Below are positions 1 to 8,340 of a stretch of 23,816 bases of DNA, in pieces. The stretch lies in the IMG/VR virus record IMGVR_UViG_3300005436_000038, positions 1-23,816 of that record; one strand, 5' to 3'. A model generated the notes under the pieces. It was not told the origin of the DNA. It searched no databases and saw only the letters and a list, made by a program, of their open reading frames with translations. This stretch comes from a virus. The translations under genes and the position numbers were made by a program. Numbering within the stretch: the stretch's first letter is position 1; each line of letters begins with the position of its first letter.

Positions 1-539
1 CCCGACGCACCGCGGCACATGAAGCCACGATTGTCGACGCTGCCGCTGACAATGGCAGCATAAAAGCCAGCGTTGAGCATGGTGTCGCAGCGGAACGCCG
101 CAACGTTGCCGGAGAACGCGCTCTCCTTGACGAAGCAGTAGCCGACAGTGCCGGCCTGCACACAGACCAACGCTTGGCCTATCCAAATGCTGTTCGGATA
201 ATGCGGCCCGCTGCCGGTAGTGCCGAACTGGCCGGTCACAGTCAGCGTGGTCGGATCGAACCGAAACACCGGCACGGCATTTGTCAGACCACCGCCGTTT
301 GGTGGGCGATCAATAAACAGCGCACCGGACACCGGATCGACATCGGCGCCCTCTGTTGGGAAGCTAGTGAAGGCTTGCGATGAGGCCAAAGGCGACTGCG
401 TCGCCAACTCGATCTGGTAGCTACGCAGCACATTCTGGCTGACGAAATACAGCCGCAAACGCGGCCAGTCCGGCACCACAATCTCTGGATTGCCGCCACC
501 ATCGGCCGGCACGACGAGCTGGGCAATCTGGATAGTCAG
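1..539 (-). CDS. Phage structural protein downstream of gp10-like gene (partial)
   Basis: An open frame of about 179 codons runs off the left edge, so the C-terminus is missing. The visible protein begins (M)TIQIAQLVVPADGGG and is rich in beta-prone residues and short Gly/Pro turns, as in virion tail proteins. I do not recognise the family. There is no ATG or GTG at the expected start. The best start is a CTG at 537-539 that overlaps the upstream stop as CTGA. A near-perfect Shine-Dalgarno GGAGGT lies 6 nt before it, inside the end of the gp10-like gene. Downstream GTG codons exist but lack such a site. Third codon positions are G/C rich in this frame, which supports coding. Position after gp4- and gp10-like genes suggests a tail-tip, needle or fibre role; that is inference only. 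Confidence 0.72.
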   Translation of the reverse strand, partial: MTIQIAQLVVPADGGGNPEIVVPDWPRLRLYFVSQNVLRSYQIELATQSPLASSQAFTSFPTEGADVDPVSGALFIDRPPNGGGLTNAVPVFRFDPTTLTVTGQFGTTGSGPHYPNSIWIGQALVCVQAGTVGYCFVKESAFSGNVAAFRCDTMLNAGFYAAIVSGSVDNRGFMCRGAS

Positions 540-2209
540 GGGACCACCTCCAGCGTCCAGCTGGAGCCGGAAGCATTGCTGAGTGGCGCGGCCGAAAACC
601 AAGTGAGCGCCGTCGCGGTCAGCTCGCTCTCCACCAGCACCGACGCCACCAAAGTGTTCGCCCAGACCTGCAGCTGCTGCGTGGTGGTATCGAATGAAAC
701 CATCACGTTGACCCAGTCGGTCCAGTCGGCGAACGTATAGGTCGCGGAGAACACCGCCGCCGAGCTGGCGTCGAACCCAGCGACAGCGATCTCCGGCGCC
801 CCCACGGTGTCATTGTTGACGGTGATGCTGAGCCCAGCATTGTGGAAGAAGATGCCGGTCGCATCGGCGTCCGAGAGGTTGAGCCACACCGAGAACAGCG
901 CGCTCGGATAGTTGGCGTCGAGCCCGGTCAGTGCGCCGTTGGTCAGCTGCGTCGGCGCGGTGATGGTGACCGGGTGCGCGGTATAGGTCTGCGGTGATTC
1001 CTGTGCCGCCTGCGGCAGGCCGATGCCGCTTTCCACATCGATCTCGAACCGCTTCATGAACAGCCGGCGGCGATCCAGGTGGATGGGCGGTCCGTCGAGC
1101 AGGCCGCGCATCGTGCTGCCCCACTCGGTGTAGGCATCGAACGAGAGCTGGCCCACCTTGCCGCTCTCGCTGTCACCCACCAGCACGCGACCGAACGCCT
1201 GGATCGCGCAGTTTACCCGCCAGCGACCGATGCTGTCGTCGGCCGAAGTGCCGATCCAACTCTCGCGCTCATGCCAGCGTTTGGTGGAGAGATCACACAC
1301 CCAGGTCGCATGCGCGGAGGGGAATGTGACGGTGAGCATCTTGTGCCCGAACACCGTGTAGATGAGCGCCTTGGCGTCGGTGAGCGTCTGGTAGCGCGAC
1401 CACGCGTCCTCGACCGCATGGTTAGAGAGCCGCACCGGCACGAAGTTGTCGAGCCGGTAGAACATGCCGTCGTCGCCGAGCCAGAACAACGTGTTGTCCT
1501 CGAGGATCACCGAGAGAGGGGCGATCAGTCCACGCTGAATGATCGCGCCCTCGGACCGCTGGAACGGGAAGGCCGGCACCGGATTGCCGGCGTCATACCA
1601 GACCTCGATGCGCTTCTGCCCCAGCAGGTAGAGCTGCTCGTGGCTGTTGGCGATGGCCAGCAGCAGATCCGAGGTGGCCTCTTTGGAGGCGAACACTGAG
1701 GCGTCAAACGGCACCACGCCGAACAGCGGCGAGAGGTAGAACTCTTTCGTGCCGTTGCGCACGAAACAGAAGTAGCCGTCGAAATAGGTGACGGTGTTGG
1801 ACGGGAAGAAGTTCGGATCGGTGATCAGGGTCGGCGAACCGCTCGGCTCGTAGTAGTAGCCGGAGGAACCGTCGACCCAGCAGAGCTGCACGCCGTTGTT
1901 GTCGATCGAGATGCGGTCAGCGGCAAACTGCGAGCCGAGGTTGGTGAACGCGCCGAACTCGTTGATCGAGAACAGCGCGTTGCCGGCGACCGCGTAGAGC
2001 ACGTCGTTCATGATGTTGAACGCTTTGACGGGCCCCTGGCCGAGATCGCAGAACGGAGCGATGCCGGGCGCCCCCCACACGCCGATCGGCGCCTTGCTCT
2101 TGGCGTCCTGCAGCTCGCTCTCGGCGAAGAAGTTGACGCAGCGCGCAGCGTTCAGCGGGCGCGAGTGCGCCGTGTAGGACTGTGCGACGAAGTCGAGAAC
2201 CTGCGGCAT
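536..2209 (-). CDS. P22 gp10-like packaged-DNA stabilisation / tail accessory protein with C-terminal LamG-like domain
   Basis: The 557-residue protein resembles the P22 gp10 family, which forms part of the short tail that plugs the portal after packaging. The family-like opening is visible: PLNAARCVNFFAE around residues 18-30, then a GVWGAPGI segment near 43-50, followed by many repeated beta-strand pairs (YFDGYFCFV, LFWLGDDGMFYRL). P22 gp10 is about 470 residues. Here the gp10 core seems to end near residue 400. The last about 150 residues (ITAPTQLTNGALTGL onward, with VNVMVSFDTTTQQLQVWAN) look like a concanavalin/LamG jelly roll, which could bind glycans. The ATG follows the upstream stop directly (TAAATG), so translation is coupled to the gp4-like gene. 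Family call is from pattern memory. Confidence 0.82.
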   Translation of the reverse strand: MPQVLDFVAQSYTAHSRPLNAARCVNFFAESELQDAKSKAPIGVWGAPGIAPFCDLGQGPVKAFNIMNDVLYAVAGNALFSINEFGAFTNLGSQFAADRISIDNNGVQLCWVDGSSGYYYEPSGSPTLITDPNFFPSNTVTYFDGYFCFVRNGTKEFYLSPLFGVVPFDASVFASKEATSDLLLAIANSHEQLYLLGQKRIEVWYDAGNPVPAFPFQRSEGAIIQRGLIAPLSVILEDNTLFWLGDDGMFYRLDNFVPVRLSNHAVEDAWSRYQTLTDAKALIYTVFGHKMLTVTFPSAHATWVCDLSTKRWHERESWIGTSADDSIGRWRVNCAIQAFGRVLVGDSESGKVGQLSFDAYTEWGSTMRGLLDGPPIHLDRRRLFMKRFEIDVESGIGLPQAAQESPQTYTAHPVTITAPTQLTNGALTGLDANYPSALFSVWLNLSDADATGIFFHNAGLSITVNNDTVGAPEIAVAGFDASSAAVFSATYTFADWTDWVNVMVSFDTTTQQLQVWANTLVASVLVESELTATALTWFSAAPLSNASGSSWTLEVVP

Positions 2210-3190
2210 TTACGTGCGCGATGACGGGTCGTAGCTGACGCCAAAGAGCACCGGCTCCGGCTCGCGATCCCAGAACCGGCACATCTCAAGCTTCTCGTCG
2301 GCCAGCGCTTTGATCATCTGGAAGCGCTGCATCGGGCAGTCATACTCAGGGGCCAGCTCGACCGCGAGGTTATAGCGCAGGGTGGAGATCCACTCCTGCG
2401 GCAAATCCGCGGTGTCGGCCTGGGTGTTGAAGTCCTGCAGCGGGATCATCGCGGTGAACTTGACCGCTTGCCGATTGTCCACCGGCACCGGCCAGACCTG
2501 CATCACCGACAGCACGAGCTGCGGGTCGAAGAAGAACTGCGTTGGCACCCCTGGCGTGGTCTTGTTCGGCACGTTGCCGTAGTCGATCCGCGACATCACC
2601 GACATCGGGATCTCGATCGGTGTGCCGTCCGGGGTGGAGAACAGATAGCGCCGGGCCGCCGGAACCTTGAGCGGCCGCACCAGCGACTGCGCGGTCGGAT
2701 AGTGCACCACGATGGCACCTGAGGCGGCCGCGGTGGGCAGGACGTCGGTGGTATAGACCACCAGATCGACCACAGGTGAAGCGACGGTGGTCCAGAAGGT
2801 GAAGCCGCTGTCGAGCCAGATACCGATCTGGTCGCCCTGCGCCATATTGCCGGCAAAAGCCACATGCAGGACGCTGTAGCCGGACGCCACATCGGCGGTC
2901 AGTTCGGTCTGCGCCCAGTAGGCGGAGGTGCAGCAGTGGTCGGGATCGACCGCACCGATCACATAGCGGGACACTCCGGCCTGCAGGAACAGGGTGGCGT
3001 CGACCTCTCGCCAGACGTGGATCCCGGAGGCCTGCCAGAACTTCATGAGCCCGTTTAAGGCGGCGAGCGCGTCCTCATACTCATCGTCCGGCGGGGTCTC
3101 GCCGGTCTGGATCGCCGAGAGCAGCCGCATCGCCCCGGTGATGATCGAGTAGGTGTTGGGGTTCCAGCTGTAGGTGCCGCTCGTTGCCAT
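2210..3190 (-). CDS. P22 gp4-like head-to-tail adaptor / tail accessory factor
   Basis: The 326-residue protein opens MATSGTYSWNPNTYSIITGA and continues with a helical stretch (EDALAALNGLMKFWQASGIHVW, about residues 38-60). This is the usual start of the gp4-type adaptor found just before gp10 in P22-like podoviruses. That family builds the first ring below the portal. A beta-rich middle and a C-terminal helical segment (ISTLRYNLAVELAPEYDC, then LADEKLEMCRFWDREPEP) also match. The SD AGGATCACGCT precedes the ATG. The gene is directly followed by the gp10-like gene with adjacent stop and start, as expected for partners in one tail complex. P22 gp4 is about half this length, so the relation is at the level of phage gp4-like proteins, not close orthology. 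Confidence 0.78.
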   Translation of the reverse strand: MATSGTYSWNPNTYSIITGAMRLLSAIQTGETPPDDEYEDALAALNGLMKFWQASGIHVWREVDATLFLQAGVSRYVIGAVDPDHCCTSAYWAQTELTADVASGYSVLHVAFAGNMAQGDQIGIWLDSGFTFWTTVASPVVDLVVYTTDVLPTAAASGAIVVHYPTAQSLVRPLKVPAARRYLFSTPDGTPIEIPMSVMSRIDYGNVPNKTTPGVPTQFFFDPQLVLSVMQVWPVPVDNRQAVKFTAMIPLQDFNTQADTADLPQEWISTLRYNLAVELAPEYDCPMQRFQMIKALADEKLEMCRFWDREPEPVLFGVSYDPSSRT

Positions 3191-3202
3191 AGCGTGATCC
3201 TA

Positions 3203-4225
3203 TCACCAAGCGAACACATACACGCAGCCATCGCCACCGTTGCCACCGTTGCCGCCGGTGCTGGTGCCGCCACCGCCGCCACCGCCACCACCCCCACACA
3301 GGCCACCGGCGCCACCATTGCCGCCGGTTCCGGCATTATTGCCGCCACCGCCACCGCCGCCGAAGCCGCCCGTTGTGGAGTTGCCGTTGGCGCCAGTCGT
3401 GCCGGCGCCGTTGGTGGTGCCGGAACCATTGGTGCCGCCGTTGATGGCGCCAGCAGTGCCACCGCCGGCAGCCGCATAGGTTTGACCAGAACCACCAGCA
3501 CCGCCCACCGTCGCTGTGCCCGGCGTTGCCGCAGAAACACCGCCCCCACCACCGCCGCCGGCTGCGCCAAAAAGCGAGCCACCACCCGCTGAACCAGCCG
3601 CGCCTGTGCTATTGGCGCCGCCGCCAGCGCCACCGCCAAATTCTGCGACCTTTCCATTGGCGCCGGCAGTCGCCCCGGCGCCCTGTCCAGCTATGCCGTT
3701 GGCGCCGGCACCGGATGCCGGAAGGCCGCCAGTGACACTTGCACTGCCGACAGCGCCGACTCCACCCGATCCGCCGCCGCCGCCGCCTGCCAAGTTTTGA
3801 GCAGATACCCCGGCCGCGCCGCCGCCGCCGCCATAAGCAGTAAGATAGCTCCCAAACGTTGAATTGCCGCCGGCTTGTCCGTTGTTGCCGCTTCCACCCG
3901 AACCGCCGCCGCCGTTCGCTGTGCCGCCCGCGCCGACCGTGACCGTGACGGAGGAACCCGAAATATCAGAGCAGCGAAACATCAATGAAGCCATAACACC
4001 GCCGCCGCCACCAGTTGCGCCATTACGTTCTGCGCCAGCCGCAACCCCATGCCCGCCGCCGCCTTGGCCGCCGGCCCCGTAGGCAATCACGTAGACCGTG
4101 TTGCACGGCGTCGGCTTGGACCAACTCGGCGTGGCACCGCCAGTGGTGTAGGAGTTGGCGGTCTGCGCGTGCGCGCTGCCGAGCAGGCCGAGCAGGATCG
4201 CGGTCGAGGCGAGCCAGCGGCGCAT
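3203..4225 (-). CDS. Secreted-type glycine-rich phage appendage protein, copy 3
   Basis: A 340-residue protein, last of three tandem paralogues. A Sec signal peptide is visible: MRRW, then a hydrophobic core ILLGLLG, with a probable cut after AHA at about residue 20. The mature part starts TANSYTTGG and has a SWSKPTPC motif (Cys41) and FRCSDIS (Cys85), then about 220 residues of Gly/Ala/Asn-rich low complexity. It ends with poly-Gly and GDGCVYVFAW. Four cysteines (about 41, 85, 310, 334) are conserved in position among the copies. The body resembles the glycine-rich domains of phage tail-fibre tips, where SW.KP leads into a polyglycine II-like bundle. Start chosen at the ATG (TGATG overlap with the copy before it) rather than the two GTG codons upstream, because it matches the paralogue start MRRW. 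Confidence 0.8.
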   Translation of the reverse strand: MRRWLASTAILLGLLGSAHAQTANSYTTGGATPSWSKPTPCNTVYVIAYGAGGQGGGGHGVAAGAERNGATGGGGGVMASLMFRCSDISGSSVTVTVGAGGTANGGGGSGGSGNNGQAGGNSTFGSYLTAYGGGGGAAGVSAQNLAGGGGGGSGGVGAVGSASVTGGLPASGAGANGIAGQGAGATAGANGKVAEFGGGAGGGANSTGAAGSAGGGSLFGAAGGGGGGGVSAATPGTATVGGAGGSGQTYAAAGGGTAGAINGGTNGSGTTNGAGTTGANGNSTTGGFGGGGGGGNNAGTGGNGGAGGLCGGGGGGGGGGTSTGGNGGNGGDGCVYVFAW

Positions 4226-5211
4226 CACCACGCGATCACGAACACGCAGCCGGCGCCACCAGCGCCGCCGGTGCCGGCCGCATTGGTCGTGCCACCCGCA
4301 GCACCACCGCCGCCGCCACCGCCGCCACAGGGTCCGCCCACACCACCGGTGCTGCTTTGGCCGCCAGTGTTGGCGCCGCCGCCACCACCACCCTGGCCGC
4401 CAAATGATCCACCCGTCGCTGTGCCTAAGCCAGCGTTGCCGTTCGTGCTACCGCCGGCAGCGCCGCCGCCAGTGCTATACGCCCCGATGCCACCCCCTGT
4501 GCCGCCCGCTGTTGGCGTTCCACCGCCGTTTGAGGCGCCACCAGAACCACCGCCGCCGCTGCCCCAAAGGGCGGAACCTCCATTCGTTGACCCGGCACCG
4601 CCGAGCAGCGTTGGACCGCCGCTGGCGCCGCCATATTCTGCGCTCTTAGCGGCTGCTGTGGTGCCGCCAGCGCCCTGCCCAGCAAGGCCAGAGACGCCCA
4701 CCGTGGCGGCAGGCAAGCCGCCTATATTTGACGAGGTGGCTCCCACGCTCCCGACGCCGCCTGAACCGCCGCCACCGCCGCCTGACAGAGTGCCACCGGA
4801 CGTGCCGGGACCGCCGCCCCCGCCGCCATAGGCCAGCAGATAGGTGCCGAAGCTCGATGTGCCGCCGGGGTTGCCCGCGTTGCCGTTGGTGTTGGTCCCG
4901 CCGCCACCCGCACCGCTTCCGCCAGCGGCCACCGTGACGGTGACCGGGTCGGAGAGGTCCGAGCAGCGGAACCAATGCCGAGCAGTTGCGCCGCCGCCAC
5001 CGCCGGCTCCACCGGAACTACCGAACGCTGTGGCCCGACCTTGACCGCCGCCGCCCTGGCCTCCGCTTCCATAGACGATGACGTAGACGGACGTGCAGGG
5101 GGACGGCTTGCTCCAAGACGGTGTCGTGCCGCCGGTGGTGTAGGAATTATAGGTCTGCGCCTGCGCCGCGAACGGCAGGCCGAGCAGCAGAGCGAGCAGC
5201 GCCGCGCGCAT
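4225..5211 (-). CDS. Secreted-type glycine-rich phage appendage protein, copy 2
   Basis: A 328-residue paralogue of its two neighbours. The signal peptide is MRAALLALLLGLPFAAQAQ, with a probable cut after AQA near residue 18. The mature chain starts TYNSYTTGGTTPSWSKPSPC and then YVIVYGSGGQGGGG, followed by a WFRCSDLSDPVTVTV strand segment and long Gly-rich tracts. It ends PCGGGG... and GAGCVFVIAW. The opening Cys, the RCSD Cys, the CGGG Cys and the GC(V)(F/Y)V Cys all align with the other copies. It is joined to copies 1 and 3 by 1-nt TGATG overlaps, so the three are made from one message, probably by reinitiation. The role is inferred to be a virion surface or adhesion protein. The signal peptide is unusual for a protein thought to be assembled in the cytoplasm. 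Confidence 0.8.
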   Translation of the reverse strand: MRAALLALLLGLPFAAQAQTYNSYTTGGTTPSWSKPSPCTSVYVIVYGSGGQGGGGQGRATAFGSSGGAGGGGGATARHWFRCSDLSDPVTVTVAAGGSGAGGGGTNTNGNAGNPGGTSSFGTYLLAYGGGGGGPGTSGGTLSGGGGGGSGGVGSVGATSSNIGGLPAATVGVSGLAGQGAGGTTAAAKSAEYGGASGGPTLLGGAGSTNGGSALWGSGGGGSGGASNGGGTPTAGGTGGGIGAYSTGGGAAGGSTNGNAGLGTATGGSFGGQGGGGGGANTGGQSSTGGVGGPCGGGGGGGGAAGGTTNAAGTGGAGGAGCVFVIAW

Positions 5212-6251
5212 CAGAACGCCACCACAAAGACGCAGCCGTCGCCGCCCTTACCACCACCGCCACCGGTCGAGGTTCCGCCGCCGCCACCACCACCGCCGCC
5301 GCCACACAGGCCGCCGGCCCCACCAGCTCCGCCGGTGCCGGCATTATTGGCGCCACCGCCACCGCCGCCGAAGCCGCCCGAGACAAAGGTGCCGGGCGTG
5401 CCAGCCGTGCCGGCACCCGCCGTGGTGCCTGATCCATTGGTCCCGCCTTCGACCGCGCCGGCCGTGCCGCCGCCGCCAGCCACATAGGACTGGCCGGCGC
5501 CCCCGGCCCCGCCGGTTGAGGACGTGCCGGGCGTGGCCGCTGTCGTGCCCCCACCAGCCCCGCCCCCAGCCCCGCCATAAACGGAGCTACCACCCGCGCC
5601 ACCTTGTGCTGCCGAAGCCAGACCACCGCCGCCACCAGCGCCGCCGAACTCGGCATTGCCCCCGCCCGCCGCGTTGGTGCCGCCAGCGCCTTGTCCGGTA
5701 ATGCCAGCAGCACCGGCTGCTGACGCCGGCAAGCCGCCAGCAATGTTGGTTGTGCTGCCAAGCGGGCCGCCGCCGCCCGAGCCGCCGCCACCGCCGCCGC
5801 TATTGTTGGCCCCAGCACCTTGTTTGCCGCCGCCGCCGAAATAGCCGGTCAGGTAGCTGCCGAAGGATGAACTGGTGCCACTATTGCCTACCGTGCCGGC
5901 AGCCACCGCAGCACCCCCGGTGCCCACCGTAACGGTGAGCGGCGCAGTGATGTCGGCACACGAGAAGAACCGTTCGAGCCGTATCCCGCCACCGCCGCCA
6001 GAGGCACCACTGCGCAGGCTGCCAGCCGCCGCGCCTTGCCCGCCGGCCCCGCTACCACCGGCGCCATAAACAATAACCCCGACAATGGTGCACGGCGTCG
6101 GCTTGCTCCATGAGGCCGTGCCGGCGGAGGTATAGCTGTTGACCTGCGTGGGGATGCCTGCCGAGGCGCCGAACAGGGACGAGACGAACTGCGCCTGCGC
6201 CGGCCCAGCCAGCGCCAGAGCGGCTACGGCCGCGGCGATCCAGCGGCGCAT
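5211..6251 (-). CDS. Secreted-type glycine-rich phage appendage protein, copy 1
   Basis: A 346-residue protein, first of three tandem copies. The signal peptide is MRRWIAAAVAALALAGPAQAQ with a probable cut near residue 20. It has a short insert (FVSSLFGASAGIPTQ) not present in the others, then VNSYTSAGTASWSKPTPC, GVIVYGAGGSGAGGQG and FFSCADITAPLTVTVGTGG. Long Gly/Ala tracts follow, and the end is LCGGGG... plus GDGCVFVVAF. The same four conserved cysteines are present. It overlaps the upstream 194-residue gene by 1 nt (TAATG). The paralogues share ends and cysteine pattern but differ inside, as expected for old tandem duplication with fast drift of the Gly-rich body. Function is not known; a receptor-binding or shielding role is inference. 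Confidence 0.8.
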   Translation of the reverse strand: MRRWIAAAVAALALAGPAQAQFVSSLFGASAGIPTQVNSYTSAGTASWSKPTPCTIVGVIVYGAGGSGAGGQGAAAGSLRSGASGGGGGIRLERFFSCADITAPLTVTVGTGGAAVAAGTVGNSGTSSSFGSYLTGYFGGGGKQGAGANNSGGGGGGSGGGGPLGSTTNIAGGLPASAAGAAGITGQGAGGTNAAGGGNAEFGGAGGGGGLASAAQGGAGGSSVYGGAGGGAGGGTTAATPGTSSTGGAGGAGQSYVAGGGGTAGAVEGGTNGSGTTAGAGTAGTPGTFVSGGFGGGGGGANNAGTGGAGGAGGLCGGGGGGGGGGTSTGGGGGKGGDGCVFVVAF

Positions 6252-6835
6252 TAGTGGGCGAACGCTTTCTGCAGGGTCAGTTCGATATGCGTGCTGTCGC
6301 GCACGTAATAGGACAGCACGTCCACCGCACTCACCCCGGTCGACAGCACCAGCGCGGCGGTGCCGCCCGGCGCCTCATACTGGCTGCCCCAGGTGCCGAT
6401 GGTGTCCGAACCGGTCGCCGATTGGATAACCATGATCTGCCCGCCGGTGCCAGCTACCGGCGTCGCTGACGGGTTCGCCAGCGTGCACGGGCAGGACGCG
6501 TGCACCAGGGTGATGCTGTAGTTATTGCTCGACCCATCCGGCGTGAAGGTCGCGGTCGAGATCGCCAGCGTGGTCGGCGTGACCGATTGCTGTGCGGACC
6601 AGACATTCGTGCCGTTGAGCAGCGGGATGGTGCCACCGCTGGTCCCGGTCGCCGTGCTGCAGCCCGTCGCACCGTTCGAGAGGTTCGCGCACGCCGCCTG
6701 GGAGAACGCCCCGGTGGTCGGCGCATAGGACAGCGCCCCTGTCACACCGTTAATCGCCGGATACTCGACGGGCCCACTCGGCGCCGCCAGGGCAGCCGTG
6801 ACGAACAGAGCCCGGAACCAGGAGAACAGGCTCAT
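6251..6835 (-). CDS. Phage tail appendage protein with probable signal peptide
   Basis: A 194-residue protein starting MSLFSWFRALFVTAALAAPSG; the first about 18 residues look like a signal peptide. The middle has a VTGALSYAPTTGAF segment typical of phage fibre linkers. The C-terminal half (TFTPDGSSNNYSITLVHASC to LSYYVRDSTHIELTLQKAFAH) resembles a beta-sandwich end domain often found in phage fibre proteins (DVLSYYV motif). Cysteines occur as ACANLSNGATGC and SCPC. The ATG at 6833-6835 gives the classic ATGA overlap with the fibre gene upstream; a longer frame with an earlier start (MVCHMS) is less likely. It probably adds to the same appendage as the fibre gene before it and the glycine-rich genes after it; this is inference. 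Confidence 0.72.
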   Translation of the reverse strand: MSLFSWFRALFVTAALAAPSGPVEYPAINGVTGALSYAPTTGAFSQAACANLSNGATGCSTATGTSGGTIPLLNGTNVWSAQQSVTPTTLAISTATFTPDGSSNNYSITLVHASCPCTLANPSATPVAGTGGQIMVIQSATGSDTIGTWGSQYEAPGGTAALVLSTGVSAVDVLSYYVRDSTHIELTLQKAFAH

Positions 6836-8340
6836 GTGACATACCATTGCGAGGTGGAGTCAGCGGTGAACAGCGCCACGCCACCAGCGACGATGGTCAC
6901 CGCCGCGTTCGCTGCCAGCGCCTCGATGGTGCCGCTCGTTGCCGGATAGATCAGCAGGCTGTTGGCGCCCCGATTGAGCACCCGCTGCGTCCTGCCGGCC
7001 GGCGGTGAGGCAATCAGCCTCCCCCCGGCCGCCGACCCCACAGTGGTAAACACGTTGATGTCGGACGTGATGGTCAGTGCGCCTGCCTGGGCGGTCCCCG
7101 CCGCGGTGAGCGTGCCGGCGTAGGAGGGCAGTGCCACCAGGGTGGCGGAGCCGAGCGACAGCCCGTTGCCGATGGTGGTCAGGGTGCCGGCCTGATAGTT
7201 CGCCGAGATCGAGCCGGTGGTGGTGATCGTGCCACCGTTCAGTCCGGTGCCAGCGATCACCGAGGTGACGGAGCCACCCGAGCCGGTCGCCGACAGCGTG
7301 CCGTTGGTCGCCAGCGAGAGACCGGAGCCAACGGTCACTGCGGCCGGGATTGCCGCTGCGGTGCCAGCGTTGCCGAACAGTGAGGTGGCAGCGATCGTTG
7401 CGATGGCCAGAGTGTTCGAGGTCAGTGCGAGGCTGGCGCCCAAGGTCGAGACGGTGCCGGCGTTCCAGTCAGCCAGGAGCGTGCCAGCGCCGGTGATCGT
7501 GCCGGCATGCAGGCCGGCGCCGGAGACGACGGAGGTGACCGACCCGCCGGACCCTGTGCTGCTCAGTGTGCCATTGGTGGCGAGCGTGAGACCGGAACCG
7601 ATCGTCACCGCCGAGGGCACAGCTGTTGCGGTAGTGGCGTTGCCGAGCAGTGAGGTCGCCGCCTGGGTGGCGAGCGAGACGGTGCCCGTCGAGGTGATCG
7701 TGCCGCCGGCCAGACCGGAGCCGGCAATGACGGAGGTCACCCCATCGGCCGCTGACGTGAGAGTGCCCGAGGTCAGCGTAAGGCCCGTGCCCAGGGCCGC
7801 CACCGAGCCGCCGTTCCAGTTGGCGTTGATGGTGCCGGCGCTGGTGATGGTGCCACCGGTGAGGCCGGTGCCAGCCACCACCGAGGTTACCCCCGTGGTG
7901 CCGGTGGCACTCAGGGTGCCGTTGGTGGCGAGCGACAGGCCTGAGCCAATGGTGACCGCGGAGGGCACCGCGGCAGCCGTTCCGGCATTGCCGAACAGCT
8001 TGGTCGCCGCAATGGTGCCGAGCGAGATCGTGCCAGCGCCGGTGATCGTGCCGCCGGCAAGGCCGGAGCCGGCGATCACCGAAGTAACCCCATCAGCTGC
8101 CGAGCTCAGCGTTCCCGAGGTCACCGTCAGGCCGGTGCCCAGCGCGGTGATGGCGGTGGTCTGCCAATTGGGTGAGATCGTGCCGCTGTTGATGGCGATA
8201 CCGGTGCCGAGCACCACCGCAGTGAAGGTCGTGCCGGCGGTGCCGATCAGTGACGCGTCGGAGGGCGGCACCTGCCCAGCCTCGGCTATCGCCGTGTTGA
8301 GCGCGGCAGCGGTGAGGGTGTCGCCTGCGACGAACGTCAT
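6832..8340 (-). CDS. Repeat-containing phage tail fibre protein
   Basis: The 502-residue protein opens MTFVAGDTLTAAALNTAI, a common start of phage fibre proteins. Residues about 85-380 are built from internal repeats. A TSV..G.GL..GTIT unit occurs five times (near residues 85, 151, 201, 268, 358). A longer unit with GNA.TA.A(V/I)P.AVT and GSGL(S/T)LATNGTLS occurs three times (near 113, 229, 319). Such Gly/Thr/Ser-rich repeats suggest a fibrous beta-structured shaft. The last about 90 residues (QRVLNRGANSLLIYPATSG to FTADSTSQWYVT) form a compact beta domain seen at fibre ends. No chaperone or peptidase tail is visible. It overlaps both neighbours by ATGA, so it is translationally coupled. It probably forms a host-binding fibre. 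Confidence 0.82.
   Translation of the reverse strand: MTFVAGDTLTAAALNTAIAEAGQVPPSDASLIGTAGTTFTAVVLGTGIAINSGTISPNWQTTAITALGTGLTVTSGTLSSAADGVTSVIAGSGLAGGTITGAGTISLGTIAATKLFGNAGTAAAVPSAVTIGSGLSLATNGTLSATGTTGVTSVVAGTGLTGGTITSAGTINANWNGGSVAALGTGLTLTSGTLTSAADGVTSVIAGSGLAGGTITSTGTVSLATQAATSLLGNATTATAVPSAVTIGSGLTLATNGTLSSTGSGGSVTSVVSGAGLHAGTITGAGTLLADWNAGTVSTLGASLALTSNTLAIATIAATSLFGNAGTAAAIPAAVTVGSGLSLATNGTLSATGSGGSVTSVIAGTGLNGGTITTTGSISANYQAGTLTTIGNGLSLGSATLVALPSYAGTLTAAGTAQAGALTITSDINVFTTVGSAAGGRLIASPPAGRTQRVLNRGANSLLIYPATSGTIEALAANAAVTIVAGGVALFTADSTSQWYVT

Noticed and set aside
3240-5487. Several plus-strand Pro-rich ORFs (for example 3240-3479, 4049-4831, 4975-5487)
   Set aside because: They are the antisense of the glycine-rich genes: GGC/GGT codons read as GCC/ACC/CCG on the other strand. 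They have no ribosome sites or domains.
3220-6080. CRISPR-like or satellite repeats of CCGCCGCCACC type
   Set aside because: The repetition is irregular and codes for Gly tracts in three genes with signal peptides and conserved ends; there are no unique spacers between constant repeats.
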